A stretch of DNA of 18,375 nt, taken from the NCBI GenBank assembly GCA_945902735.1, contig CAMDNF010000057.1:1-18375 (forward strand), written 5' to 3'. A program made the position numbers and the translations under genes. The DNA is from SHWC01 sp945902735. Its GTDB lineage: Bacteria; Pseudomonadota; Alphaproteobacteria; UBA828. Below are positions 1 to 7,944 of the stretch, piece after piece. Position 1 is the stretch's first letter. Every line of letters starts with the position of its first letter. The notes below the pieces were generated by a model, which searched no databases, had not been told where the DNA came from, and worked only from the letters and a program-made list of their open reading frames with translations.

Positions 1-1
1 T

Positions 2-193
2 GTCGACGTCGATGCGAGCGTGGCGACGCTGAACTATGTGTCGAATTTGGACGGCACCGGCGGTGTGTTGACGGTGAGCGATGGCGTCGATACTGCGAAC
101 ATCGCGTTCAGCGGCCAATACACCTCGTCGAGCTTCCAATTCGCCGATGATGCGAATGGCGGGACGCAGATCACCTACAACCCCGCAGGGTAA
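2..193 (+). CDS. C-terminal end of a large repetitive surface/secreted protein (partial)
   Basis: The open frame enters from the left edge and ends at TAA 191-193, giving 63 visible residues. They are rich in G, D, T, S and N with alternating beta-strand character, including a GTGGVLTVSDG stretch and an NGGTQITYNP ending. This matches the terminal repeat style of alphaproteobacterial VCBS or haemolysin-type calcium-binding adhesins, many of which are type I secretion substrates with an uncleaved C-terminal signal. The start, the repeat number and any calcium-binding nonapeptides lie outside the window, so the exact family is inferred from style only. No clear terminator follows. Confidence 0.6.
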   Translation, partial: VDVDASVATLNYVSNLDGTGGVLTVSDGVDTANIAFSGQYTSSSFQFADDANGGTQITYNPAG

Positions 194-453
194 TCCTCCA
201 ATATGGCGGAACGTTGCGGATATCGTTCTGCGGCGGTGATCGAAGCTAGGGCCCCATGCGGTGCCCTGGCTTCTTTATGTGAAGGCCGACAAGCGAAGGG
301 TTACGGCCTGCCCCTACAGCGGGTTCCAGATCTTGCATCCTTAGGCAATAATGGTGTCTCCCGCCGGACTTGATCGCATGAGCCCCTGGGGCAGTGGACA
401 CGATGGCCGACCTCACCGCCCCCCACCCCAGCTTCTGACCTGAGCCCTTTTGT
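194..453. other. Gene-free stretch between adhesin end and IS3 remnant
   Basis: No convincing gene is seen on either strand. The open frames present have arginine- and proline-rich, low-complexity translations typical of chance frames in GC-rich DNA. Bases next to 453 should contain the transposase-distal end of the IS3-family element, because its reading frame stops at 454. I could not identify terminal inverted repeats or a target duplication. The part nearer 250-360 has a different texture and could be the end of another mobile element, but I do not recognise it. Confidence 0.4.
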
Positions 454-1086
454 TCATCCAGTTGGCAGTAGAGCCCGACCGTCATTTGAGCCCATCTGGC
501 TCGGTGGTGCAACGGGACGGGGCGCGAAGCCCCACGGCAGCTGGAGCGACCCGTCCCGTTGCTTCGCTGGGTCGTTGAGCTTGGCATAGCTGGCGGGCGG
601 CAGATTGCCGATCGAGCTATGCGGTCTGACGGTATTGTAGTCGTCCTTCCATATCGCCAGCATGGCGCGCGCGTGATCGAGCGAACGGAACAAACTCTCG
701 TTCAACAGCTCGTCCCGCAGACGCCCGTTGAAACTCTCGATGAAGGCATTTTGGGTTGGCTTGCCTGGCGCGATGTAGTGCCATTCGACGCGGCTGTCTT
801 GCGACCAGCGCAGGATCGCCATGCTGGTCAGCTTGGTGCCATTGTCGCTGACGATGGACAAGGGCCGCCCGCGCTGGGCCATGATGAAATCGAGCTCGCG
901 GCCGACACGCCGCCCGGACAGTGACGTGTCGGCGACCAGCGCCAAGCATTCTCGCGTGAAGTCGTCAACCACGGTCAGGATGCGGGAGCGCCGGCCATTG
1001 GCCGGCTGAACGGCCACGAAGTCCAACGACCACCGCTGATTCGCGCCTTGCGGCAGCGGGATCGGCGCCCCAGCATTCGCCCGCCC
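454..1086 (-). pseudogene. IS3-family transposase (OrfB), 5'-truncated remnant
   Basis: The frame reads from an in-frame TGA at 1087-1089 down to TGA at 454-456. It carries most of an rve integrase-core domain. The motif QRWSLDFV supplies the first catalytic aspartate (codon 1021-1023), VSDNGT the second and QNAFIESFNG the glutamate, and the typical YNTVRPHSSIG follows. So the DDE catalytic residues survive. OrfA, the frameshift region and the N-terminal helix-turn-helix part of OrfB are all missing, and homology stops at about 1068 (residues GAPIPLPQG). The sequence best fits the IS407-like branch of IS3. There is no start codon with a ribosome site, so I call it a remnant. It could be mobilised only in trans, if terminal repeats survive. 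Confidence 0.85.
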
Positions 1087-1160
1087 TCAATGGCCGCGAT
1101 GACCGCGGCCAGGCTGATCACAAAAATGGCCGGCAGAGGCAGCGCGAAGAACGCGTTCAT
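1062..1160 (-). pseudogene. N-terminal fragment of a membrane protein, interrupted by the IS3 remnant
   Basis: From ATG 1158-1160 the minus strand encodes about 33 residues: a short hydrophilic start, one hydrophobic helix (LPAIFVISLAAVIAAIE), then GGRMLGRR. The pattern of a membrane helix ending in E-x-G-x-x-x-GRR resembles the first helix of DUF4239/bestrophin-like bacterial membrane proteins. After LGRR the frame becomes an arginine-rich shadow of the IS3 transposase, so the coding potential ends near 1062-1080, where transposase homology begins in another frame. The rest of the gene is not in the window. The family assignment is tentative. The break itself is visible as a change of coding frame. 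Confidence 0.45.
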
Positions 1161-1238
1161 GGCCTGTGTTGAGCCCTGATTCTTTGCGGCCAAACCCGGA
1201 TGGCCGTCTTTGTGACTCCTGTTGATTTGAAGCCATCA

Positions 1239-1267
1239 TTTCCACGCTTCATCGGCTGAGCTAGAAT
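1239..1267 (+). promoter_or_regulatory. Candidate sigma-70-type promoter for the CigR-like gene
   Basis: TTTCCA (1239-1244) is separated by 17 bases from TAGAAT (1262-1267, five of six consensus bases). Transcription would start near 1274, about 39 bases before ATG 1313. That places the ATG at 1271 at or before the transcript start and favours the later start codon. Confidence 0.4.
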
Positions 1268-1312
1268 TCAATGAATCGCACCTGTCGTCGATACAAACCG
1301 AGGATCCCCATC

Positions 1313-1765
1313 ATGTCTCGTCTCATGTCGCTCTTGATCTCCGGCTTGCTTGCTCTAGCCATGGCGCACCCGGCCTTTGCCGAGGCGAAGAAGAACAAGG
1401 GCAAGCATAAGGGCGCCGAGGCCGAACGGGCGGCCGGCAAGGATAACGATAAGGACCTTGGCAATATCGTGTTGAAAGGCGTGATCACGGCCGCCGAACT
1501 CAACACGATCCACGATTTTATTCGGCGCAATGGCGTGCAGGCATTTGGGGCGTCACAAGGGCTGCCGCCCGGCATCGCCAAGAACCTCTCGCGCGGCAAA
1601 CCGCTGCCGCCCGGCATCGCCAAGCGCTTTATGCCGCAAGGCCTCCTGGGAAGGTTGCCGCCGCGGCCCGGCTATGAATGGGAGGTCGTCGACGGCGATA
1701 TTTTGCTCGTCGAAACCGCGACGCGCGTGATCGTCGACGTTTTGAAGGATATCTTGAAAAACTGA
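1313..1765 (+). CDS. Small secreted CigR/RcnB-like protein
   Basis: A protein of 150 residues. It begins with a Sec signal peptide: a short basic start, a hydrophobic core (LLISGLLALAMA) and a likely cleavage after HPAFA. A lysine-rich linker follows, then LPPGIAK repeated twice, then PPRPGYEWEVVDGDILLVETATRVIVDVL. That ending, in which a GYEW segment is followed by a short hydrophobic tail, is typical of the RcnB/CigR-like periplasmic family, named after Salmonella RcnB and the anti-virulence protein CigR. The molecular role of most family members is unknown. I chose ATG 1313 over 1271 because GAGGA (1300-1304) sits eight bases upstream and the signal peptide starts there. It stands alone, between IS debris and the fds operon. 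Confidence 0.8.
   Translation: MSRLMSLLISGLLALAMAHPAFAEAKKNKGKHKGAEAERAAGKDNDKDLGNIVLKGVITAAELNTIHDFIRRNGVQAFGASQGLPPGIAKNLSRGKPLPPGIAKRFMPQGLLGRLPPRPGYEWEVVDGDILLVETATRVIVDVLKDILKN
1561..1624 (+). repeat. Two 22-bp direct repeats inside the CigR-like gene
   Basis: A perfect 22-base direct repeat occurs at 1561-1582 and 1603-1624, offset by 42 bases (14 codons). Each copy encodes LPPGIAK. The peptide repeat is usual in this family. The exact nucleotide identity suggests recent duplication or gene conversion rather than only protein-level selection. Confidence 0.9.
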
Positions 1766-1847
1766 GGTTTCGGGGGCGGAAAGAATGAGGGTCGACCCCT
1801 CGCGCCACTCTCGGTCGGGGCCTCGCAAAATGGGCTCGGGCCGATCG

Positions 1848-1868
1848 TTTGATAGGTTTTTTCTATCA
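1848..1868 (+). promoter_or_regulatory. Inverted repeat TGATAG-N9-CTATCA upstream of fds operon
   Basis: A perfect 6-bp inverted repeat (1848-1853 and 1863-1868) flanks a G plus eight T residues. It lies about 90 bases before fdsG and just upstream of a candidate -35 element. Its ATAG...CTAT core resembles LysR-type regulator boxes. fds operons in other bacteria are often controlled by a LysR-type protein, FdsR, but no such gene is in this window. The regulator identity is inference. Confidence 0.45.
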
Positions 1869-1897
1869 TTGAATCTAATATGTTCGGTTGATCTTAT
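1869..1897 (+). promoter_or_regulatory. Candidate promoter of the fds operon
   Basis: TTGAAT (1869-1874) and TCTTAT (1892-1897) are spaced by 17 bases and sit directly downstream of the inverted repeat at 1848-1868. This would give a leader of roughly 50 bases before fdsG ATG 1957. The local AT-rich stretch (1845-1905) stands out from its GC-rich surroundings, which supports a control region. The -10 match is only four of six. Confidence 0.35.
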
Positions 1898-1956
1898 TAA
1901 ACGAACCGACGCACTATAGGGCGCAGCATCGGTTCGCGGCCCTTTGGAAGGCGTTT

Positions 1957-2436
1957 ATGCCGAACTTCGACGCCTGGAATGACCAGACCGCCCAGAGCCT
2001 GATCGAGGCGCACAAGTCGAAGCCGGGTGCGCTCTTGCCGATCTTGCACGCGCTCCAGGGGCGCTTCGGCTATGTCGATGCCGGGATCGTACCGGCGCTG
2101 GCGAAGGCCCTTAATTTGAGCCGCGCCGAGGTCCACGGCGTGATCAGCTTTTATCATGATTTTCGCGACGCCCCACCGGGCACGCATGTGGTGCGCTTGT
2201 GCCGGGCCGAGGCCTGCCAAGCGATGGGCAATCAGCAGCTGATCACGCACGCCAAGGATCGCCTCGGCATCGATTTCCACGAAACCACGAAAGATGGCCG
2301 CTTCACGCTCGAGGCGGTTTATTGCCTGGGCAATTGCTCGTGCGCGCCGGCCCTGATGATCGACGACAAAGTCTATGGCCGGGTCGATGCGCGCCGGCTC
2401 GACCAATTGCTCGAGGGCGCGGGGAAGCGCGCATGA
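1957..2436 (+). CDS. fdsG: NAD-dependent formate dehydrogenase, gamma subunit
   Basis: A 159-residue NuoE-like subunit with a thioredoxin-like [2Fe-2S] ferredoxin fold. The four cluster cysteines are C82 and C87 (LCRAEACQAM) and C123 and C127 (CLGNCSC). The N-terminal helical part has LPILHALQGRFGYV and SRAEVHGVISFYHDF, both typical of the family. In the soluble FdsABG complex this subunit relays electrons alongside FdsB. I set the start at ATG 1957 because GGAAGG (1946-1951) precedes it and the usual FdsG length is about 160. The frame is open back to 1888 but that extension has no family resemblance. Its stop overlaps the fdsB start by four bases (ATGA), so translation is probably coupled. 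Confidence 0.93.
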   Translation: MPNFDAWNDQTAQSLIEAHKSKPGALLPILHALQGRFGYVDAGIVPALAKALNLSRAEVHGVISFYHDFRDAPPGTHVVRLCRAEACQAMGNQQLITHAKDRLGIDFHETTKDGRFTLEAVYCLGNCSCAPALMIDDKVYGRVDARRLDQLLEGAGKRA

Positions 2437-3998
2437 GCACGCGAATTTTTGTGCCGGGCGATTCATCGGCGCTTTCGGTCGGCGCGGACGAGGTGGCGGA
2501 ACGCATTTCGGCGGAAGCGGCACGTCGCAAATTGGATGTCGCAATCGTGCGCACTGGCTCGCGCGGGCTCTATTGGTTGGAGCCGATGGTTGAGATTGAG
2601 GTCAAGGGCCAGCGCATCGCCTATGGCCCGGTCGCGGTTGATGATGTCGCCGGCCTGTTCGATGCGAATTTCCTCGCGGGCGGCGCGCATGAATTGCGCA
2701 AGGGGCCGACCGAGGACATTCCCTATCTCAAAAAGCAACAACGCCTGACCTTCGCGCGTTGCGGCATCACCGATCCGCTTTCGCTCGATGATTACCAGGC
2801 GCATGGCGGCTATCGCGGGTTGAAGCGCGCGCTTGGGTTAGCGCCCGATGCCATCGTCAAAGAGGTGATCGATTCAGGTCTGCGCGGGCGCGGCGGCGCG
2901 GGCTTCCCGACCGGCATCAAATGGCGCACCGTGCTCGCCACGCCCGCCGATCAGAAATACATCGTCTGCAATGCCGATGAAGGCGATAGCGGCACCTATT
3001 CCGATCGCATGATCATGGAGGGCGATCCGTTTGTGCTGATCGAAGGCATGACGATCGCTGGCCTCGCGGTCGGCGCGACCGAGGGCTACATCTATATCCG
3101 CTCGGAATATCCACACGCCTTCCGCCAGATGAACCGCGCGATCGAGATCGCCCTCGAGGGCGGCTTCTTAGGCGCCAATGTGATGGGCTCGGGCAGAGCG
3201 TTTCGGCTGCACACGCGGCTTGGCGCCGGCGCCTATATTTGCGGGGAAGAGACCTCGCTGCTCGAAAGCCTCGAAGGCAAACGTGGCCAAGTGCGCCCGA
3301 AGCCACCCTTACCGGCGATCGAAGGCCTGTTCGGCAAGCCGACCGTGATCAACAACGTGATCTCGCTCGCGAGCGTGCCGATCATTCTCGATCGCGGCGC
3401 CGAATTTTATCGTGATTTCGGCATGGGCCGCTCGCGCGGCACGCTGCCCATCCAGCTCGCGGGCAATGTCAAACGCGGCGGCTTGATCGAGCTCGCCTTC
3501 GGCATCACGCTGCGCCAATTGATTGACGAGTTCGGTGGTGGCACGGCAAGCGGCCGGCCGTTTCGTGCGGTGCAAGTCGGCGGCCCGCTCGGCGCCTATT
3601 TCCCCGAACGACTGCTCGATACGCCGCTCGATTACGAAGCCTTTGCCGCGTTGAAGGGCATGCTCGGTCATGGCGGCGTCGTGGTATTCGACGATAGCGT
3701 CGATCTGGCCCAGCAAGCGCGCTTCGCCATGGAATTCTGCGCCATTGAATCATGCGGCAAATGCACGCCCTGCCGCATCGGCTCGACCCGCGGCGTCGAG
3801 GTCATCGACCGCATCGTGGCCGGCACCGACGTCGACAAGAATCTCACCGTGCTTGATGATCTGTGCGAGACCATGATCGATGGGTCGCTCTGCGCGCTCG
3901 GCGGCCTGACGCCGTTTCCGGTCTTGAGCGCGGTCAAACATTTTCCCGAGGATTTCGATCGCGCACCGTCGCGTCGCCGCACACGAAGTGCGGCTTGA
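2433..3998 (+). CDS. fdsB: NAD-dependent formate dehydrogenase, beta subunit (NADH/FMN subunit)
   Basis: A 521-residue NuoF-like subunit that carries FMN and passes formate-derived electrons to NAD+. It has an N-terminal thioredoxin-like segment (about 1-115). The flavin-binding core follows, with GRGGAGFPTG at 152-161, CNADEGDSGTY for nucleotide binding and GAGAYICGEETSLLESLEG. It has a SLBB-type region, then a C-terminal [4Fe-4S] site at C441-x2-C444-x2-C447 (ESCGKCTPCRIG) with the distant fourth ligand C487. All key residues are present and the length fits FdsB, whose N-terminal extension distinguishes it from plain NuoF. It starts within the fdsG stop (ATGA), and a 13-base gap separates it from fdsA. 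Confidence 0.95.
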   Translation: MSTRIFVPGDSSALSVGADEVAERISAEAARRKLDVAIVRTGSRGLYWLEPMVEIEVKGQRIAYGPVAVDDVAGLFDANFLAGGAHELRKGPTEDIPYLKKQQRLTFARCGITDPLSLDDYQAHGGYRGLKRALGLAPDAIVKEVIDSGLRGRGGAGFPTGIKWRTVLATPADQKYIVCNADEGDSGTYSDRMIMEGDPFVLIEGMTIAGLAVGATEGYIYIRSEYPHAFRQMNRAIEIALEGGFLGANVMGSGRAFRLHTRLGAGAYICGEETSLLESLEGKRGQVRPKPPLPAIEGLFGKPTVINNVISLASVPIILDRGAEFYRDFGMGRSRGTLPIQLAGNVKRGGLIELAFGITLRQLIDEFGGGTASGRPFRAVQVGGPLGAYFPERLLDTPLDYEAFAALKGMLGHGGVVVFDDSVDLAQQARFAMEFCAIESCGKCTPCRIGSTRGVEVIDRIVAGTDVDKNLTVLDDLCETMIDGSLCALGGLTPFPVLSAVKHFPEDFDRAPSRRRTRSAA

Positions 3999-4011
3999 AG
4001 GAGAGACTGCC

Positions 4012-6858
4012 ATGGGTCTGATCAAGGAAACCGATTACGGCACGCCGCCATCCGAGGCCAGCCAATTGGTGACGCTTGAGATTGATGGAATGTCGGTCAC
4101 GGTTCCCGCCGGCACCTCAATCATGCGGGCCGCGATTGAGCGCGACGTCAAGATCCCTAAATTATGCGCGACCGATAGCCTCGATGCCTTCGGCTCATGC
4201 CGGCTTTGCTTGGTTGAGATCGAGGGTCGCAAGGGCACGCCGGCCTCCTGCACGACGCCGGTTGAAGCCGGCATGAAGGTCAAGACCCAAACGCCCAGGC
4301 TCGCCAAATTGCGCCGCGGCGTGATGGAGCTCTATATCTCCGATCACCCGCTTGATTGTCTGACTTGCTCGGCCAATGGCGATTGCGAATTGCAAGACAT
4401 GGCTGGTGCGGTCGGCCTGCGTGAAGTGCGCTATGGCTATGACGGCGCCAATCACCTGAAGGCGGAGAAGGATGAGAGCAATCCCTATTTCACCTTCGAT
4501 CCCTCGAAGTGCATCGTCTGCTCGCGTTGCGTGCGCGCGTGCGAAGAAGTGCAGGGCACTTTCGCGCTGACCATTCATAGTCGAGGCTTCGAGTCCAAAG
4601 TTTCGCCGAGCCAGAACGAGGATTTCCTGGCCTCCGAATGCGTCTCTTGCGGTGCCTGCGTGCAAGCCTGCCCGACCGCGACGCTCAATGAGAAGACCGT
4701 GATCGCCGCCGGCACGCCCGAGCACAGCGTGGTCACGACCTGCGCCTATTGCGGCGTCGGCTGCGCCTTCAAGGCCGAAATGAAGGGCGATGAAGTGGTG
4801 CGCATGGTGCCGTTCAAGGATGGCAAGGCAAACCATGGCCATTCCTGCGTCAAGGGCCGCTTCGCCTGGGGCTATGCCAGCCACAAGGATCGCATCACGA
4901 AGCCGATGATTCGCTCCAAGATCACCGATCCCTGGCGCGAGGTGAGTTGGGACGAAGCGATCCAACACACGGCGTCTGAGTTCAAGCGGATCCAAGCGAA
5001 GTATGGTGTTGCCTCGATCGGTGGCATCACCTCGTCGCGTTGCACCAATGAAGAAACCTATTTGGTACAAAAACTGGTGCGCGCCGGTTTCCACAACAAC
5101 AATGTCGATACGTGCGCGCGCGTCTGCCATTCGCCGACGGGTTATGGTCTTAAGACCACCTTCGGCACCTCGGCCGGCACGCAGGATTTTGATTCGGTCG
5201 ACGATACCGACGTCGTGCTGATCATCGGCGCAAACCCGACCGATGCGCACCCGGTCTTTGCCTCGCGCATGAAACGGCGGTTGCGCGAGGGCGCGCGGCT
5301 GATCATCGCCGATCCGCGCCGCATCGATCTGGTCGATGGGCCGCACGTCAAGGCCGATCATCATTTGCAGCTGATGCCCGGCACCAATGTCGCGCTGATT
5401 AACGCGCTGGCCCACGTCGTGGTCACCGAGGGTCTGGTCGCGGAAGATTATGTTCGCGAGCGTTGCGATGTCGCCGATTTCGAAGGCTGGCGCGCCTTCA
5501 TCGCGCAAGAGCGCAATTCACCCGAAGCCAGCGAAGCGTTAACTGGCGTACCGGCCGCCGAAGTGCGCGCCGCGGCGCGGCTCTATGCCATGGGCGGCAA
5601 TGGCGCGATCTATTACGGCCTCGGCGTGACCGAGCACAGCCAGGGCTCGACCATGGTGATGGGCATGGCGAACCTCGCCATGGCGACCGGCAATATCGGC
5701 CGGCGCGGCGTTGGCGTGAATCCTTTGCGCGGGCAAAACAACGTGCAGGGCGCCTGCGACATGGGCTCGTTCCCGCACGAGTTCACGGGCTACCGCCACG
5801 TCTCGGAAGATGCCACGCGCGAATTGTTCGAGCGCGCTTGGGGCGTCGGGCTCGAGGGCGAGCCGGGATTGCGCATCCCCAACATGCTCGATGCCGCGGT
5901 CGATGGCAGCTTCAAGGGGCTTTATGTTCAGGGCGAGGATATCGCGCAATCCGATCCCAACACCCAGCACGTGACCGCCGGTTTGTTGGCGATGGAATGC
6001 GTGGTGGTGCAGGATTTGTTCCTGAACGAAACCGCCAATTATGCGCACGTCTTTTTGCCGGGCGCGTCGTTCCTTGAAAAGGATGGCACCTTCACCAATG
6101 CCGAGCGCCGTATCAGCCTGGTGCGGAAGGCCATGGCGCCGCTCGCGGGTCTCGCCGATTGGGAAGTCACGATCGCGCTGTCGAACGCGCTCGGCTATCC
6201 GATGAATTATTTGCACCCATCCGAAATCATGGACGAGATCGCGCGTCTGACGCCAACCTTCGCGGGCGTCAGCTATAAGCGCATCGAGGAACTCGGCAGC
6301 ATTCAATGGCCGTGCAATGAAAAGGCGCCGGAAGGCACTCCGATCATGCACATCGATCGTTTCGTGCGCGGCAAGGGCCGGTTCATGATCACCGAATTCG
6401 TGCCGACCGAGGAGCGCACCGGCGCGCGCTTCCCGCTGATCCTGACCACGGGGCGCATTCTCTCGCAATATAATGTCGGCGCGCAGACGCGGCGCACCGC
6501 CAATGTGACGTGGCACGATGAAGACGTGCTCGAAATCCATCCCTTCGACGCCGAGAACCGCGGCATCAAGACAGGCGATTTGGTGGCGCTTGAGAGTCGC
6601 GCCGGCGAAACCGCGCTTCATGCCGTGATCACCGATCGCGTGCAGCCGGGCGTCGTTTACACCACCTTCCATTTTGCCGAGACCGGCGCGAACGTGGTCA
6701 CGACAGAATATTCGGATTGGGCGACCAATTGCCCGGAATACAAAGTCACCGCCGTGCAAATTCATCGCGTCAGCCATCTCTCCAATTGGCAAGAGAGCTA
6801 TTCCGCACATAGCCACAAGAGCCGACGCATCCAAGGCGCCGGCGAGGCCGCGGAGTAG
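4012..6858 (+). CDS. fdsA: NAD-dependent formate dehydrogenase, catalytic alpha subunit (Mo-bis-MGD)
   Basis: A 948-residue subunit that oxidises formate to CO2. The N-terminal NuoG-like part holds a [2Fe-2S] site (C52, C63, C66, C80), a His-Cys [4Fe-4S] site (H112, C116, C119, C125) and two ferredoxin [4Fe-4S] motifs (C167-C177 and C210-C220). The molybdopterin domain opens with CAYCGVGC at 244-251. The metal ligand is cysteine, not selenocysteine: C372 followed by H373 (RVCHSPTG). A conserved arginine, R573, lies in PLRGQNNVQGA. A molydopterin-dinucleotide-binding domain (TTGRILSQYN) closes the protein. ATG 4012 has AAGGAGAG seven bases upstream. An earlier in-frame start at 3988 has no such site. 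All expected cofactor ligands are seen. Confidence 0.96.
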   Translation: MGLIKETDYGTPPSEASQLVTLEIDGMSVTVPAGTSIMRAAIERDVKIPKLCATDSLDAFGSCRLCLVEIEGRKGTPASCTTPVEAGMKVKTQTPRLAKLRRGVMELYISDHPLDCLTCSANGDCELQDMAGAVGLREVRYGYDGANHLKAEKDESNPYFTFDPSKCIVCSRCVRACEEVQGTFALTIHSRGFESKVSPSQNEDFLASECVSCGACVQACPTATLNEKTVIAAGTPEHSVVTTCAYCGVGCAFKAEMKGDEVVRMVPFKDGKANHGHSCVKGRFAWGYASHKDRITKPMIRSKITDPWREVSWDEAIQHTASEFKRIQAKYGVASIGGITSSRCTNEETYLVQKLVRAGFHNNNVDTCARVCHSPTGYGLKTTFGTSAGTQDFDSVDDTDVVLIIGANPTDAHPVFASRMKRRLREGARLIIADPRRIDLVDGPHVKADHHLQLMPGTNVALINALAHVVVTEGLVAEDYVRERCDVADFEGWRAFIAQERNSPEASEALTGVPAAEVRAAARLYAMGGNGAIYYGLGVTEHSQGSTMVMGMANLAMATGNIGRRGVGVNPLRGQNNVQGACDMGSFPHEFTGYRHVSEDATRELFERAWGVGLEGEPGLRIPNMLDAAVDGSFKGLYVQGEDIAQSDPNTQHVTAGLLAMECVVVQDLFLNETANYAHVFLPGASFLEKDGTFTNAERRISLVRKAMAPLAGLADWEVTIALSNALGYPMNYLHPSEIMDEIARLTPTFAGVSYKRIEELGSIQWPCNEKAPEGTPIMHIDRFVRGKGRFMITEFVPTEERTGARFPLILTTGRILSQYNVGAQTRRTANVTWHDEDVLEIHPFDAENRGIKTGDLVALESRAGETALHAVITDRVQPGVVYTTFHFAETGANVVTTEYSDWATNCPEYKVTAVQIHRVSHLSNWQESYSAHSHKSRRIQGAGEAAE

Positions 6859-6877
6859 AGGGGCGGGGGGCATCGTC

Positions 6878-7705
6878 ATGAGCCCGCTCGCGCCCACCGC
6901 GGTCGCGTCGGTCGAGCGTGTAGGCGCCGATGGCGCGTCGTGCGCAACCACCACGCTGGTCGCCGAGGAGGCGCCGGTCGCGCTCGTCTATAATGGCATC
7001 AGCCACGCCGTGATGATGGCGACCCCGGCTGATCTGGCCGATTTCGGTATCGGCTTCTCGCTGAGCGAGGGGATCATCGAGCGCACCGATGAGCTATTCG
7101 ACATCGCGGTCGAGCAGGTCGAGGAGGGCATCGAGGTGCGCATGGCGATCGCGCTCGATCGTTTCGCGGCGTTGAAAGACCGACGCCGCAATCTAACAGG
7201 ACGCACCGGCTGTGGCCTTTGCGGTGTCGATAGTCTGAAACAGGCGGTGCGTCACCCGGCGCCGATCGCGGCGGATACGCATTTCACGATCGAGGCGATC
7301 AACCGCGCGCTTGCCGAATTACCCAAGCATCAAGTGGTCAACCGTGCGACCGGCGCGGTCCATGCGGCGGCCTGGGTCGAGCCGAGCGGCGCGATCGCGT
7401 TGGTGCGCGAGGATGTCGGCCGGCATAACGCGCTCGACAAATTGATCGGCGCGCTGGCCCGGCGAAAAAGCGATCCAGCGCAGGGCTTCACTATCATCAC
7501 CAGTCGTTGCAGCGTCGAGATGGTGCAAAAGGCCGCCGTGTTCGGTATGCCGCTGTTGGTCGCGATCTCGGCGCCGACCGCTCTGGCCAAGCGGTTGGCC
7601 GAGGAATGCCGGCTCACCCTGGTCGCGCTGGCGCGGACAGATAGTCTGCTCGTGATCAGCCACCCCTGGCGCCTGGAGCGGAATTCAAAAAGGCTTGCTT
7701 CATGA
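6878..7705 (+). CDS. fdhD: Formate dehydrogenase maturation sulfurtransferase FdhD/FdsC
   Basis: A 275-residue FdhD-family protein, close to the 277 residues of E. coli FdhD. In this family a C-x-x-C loop accepts sulfur from a cysteine desulfurase and hands it to the bis-MGD cofactor before insertion into the dehydrogenase. In fds operons the gene is often called fdsC. The loop is visible as CGLCG with C112 and C115. Other family motifs are FGIGFSLSEGII near the start, REDVGRHNALDKLIG for cofactor binding and TSRCSVEMVQKAA. The ATG at 6878 lies 19 bases after the fdsA stop behind a G-rich ribosome site. Its stop overlaps the fdsD start (ATGA). Confidence 0.93.
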   Translation: MSPLAPTAVASVERVGADGASCATTTLVAEEAPVALVYNGISHAVMMATPADLADFGIGFSLSEGIIERTDELFDIAVEQVEEGIEVRMAIALDRFAALKDRRRNLTGRTGCGLCGVDSLKQAVRHPAPIAADTHFTIEAINRALAELPKHQVVNRATGAVHAAAWVEPSGAIALVREDVGRHNALDKLIGALARRKSDPAQGFTIITSRCSVEMVQKAAVFGMPLLVAISAPTALAKRLAEECRLTLVALARTDSLLVISHPWRLERNSKRLAS

Positions 7706-7914
7706 AGCCCGACCACATGGTTCACATGGCCAATCAGATCGCCCATTTTTTTGCCGCCTATCCTCATGAGCAAGCGGTCGAAGGCGTCGCCGATCACCTG
7801 AAGAAGTTCTGGGAACCGCGCATGCGGAAAGAAATCGAGGCCCATGTCGCCAAGGGCGGCGCAGGGCTCGACGCGCTCGTGGTCGAAGCGGTCAAGAAAC
7901 TCCAAAAGCACTGA
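7702..7914 (+). CDS. fdsD: NAD-dependent formate dehydrogenase, delta subunit
   Basis: A 70-residue protein, last gene of the operon, matching the FdsD family in size, place and sequence: MANQIAHFFAAYP, then GVADHLKKFWEPRMRKEI. It has no cysteines, membrane segments or cofactor motifs. In Rhodobacter capsulatus FdsD works with FdsC in the assembly of the active complex. That role is family knowledge, not visible here. It is translationally coupled to fdhD through a four-base ATGA overlap. Confidence 0.9.
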   Translation: MKPDHMVHMANQIAHFFAAYPHEQAVEGVADHLKKFWEPRMRKEIEAHVAKGGAGLDALVVEAVKKLQKH

Positions 7915-7944
7915 GCGCGACGTAGCAAGGCTTGGCGCCAAGGC

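Noticed and set aside
246..587. A 113-codon minus-strand frame next to the IS3 remnant
   Set aside because: It overlaps the transposase C-terminus out of frame, has low-complexity R/G/P/S content and shows no motif. I judge it a chance frame.
1271..1312. Upstream ATG for the CigR-like protein at 1271
   Set aside because: The added residues would precede a standard signal peptide, there is no ribosome site, and the predicted transcript starts near 1274.
1787..1801. Short hairpin (GAGGG-TCGAC-CCCTC) after the CigR-like gene as a terminator
   Set aside because: The stem is only five base pairs and no T tract follows. That is too weak to call.
4195..5508. A 437-codon antisense frame across fdsA
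   Set aside because: It is the mirror of strongly supported fdsA codons. Such long antisense frames are expected in GC-rich genes, and it has no domain or ribosome site.
5539..6954. A 471-codon antisense frame across fdsA and the fdhD start
   Set aside because: It covers cofactor-binding parts of fdsA whose motifs are clear on the plus strand. It is a GC-driven shadow.
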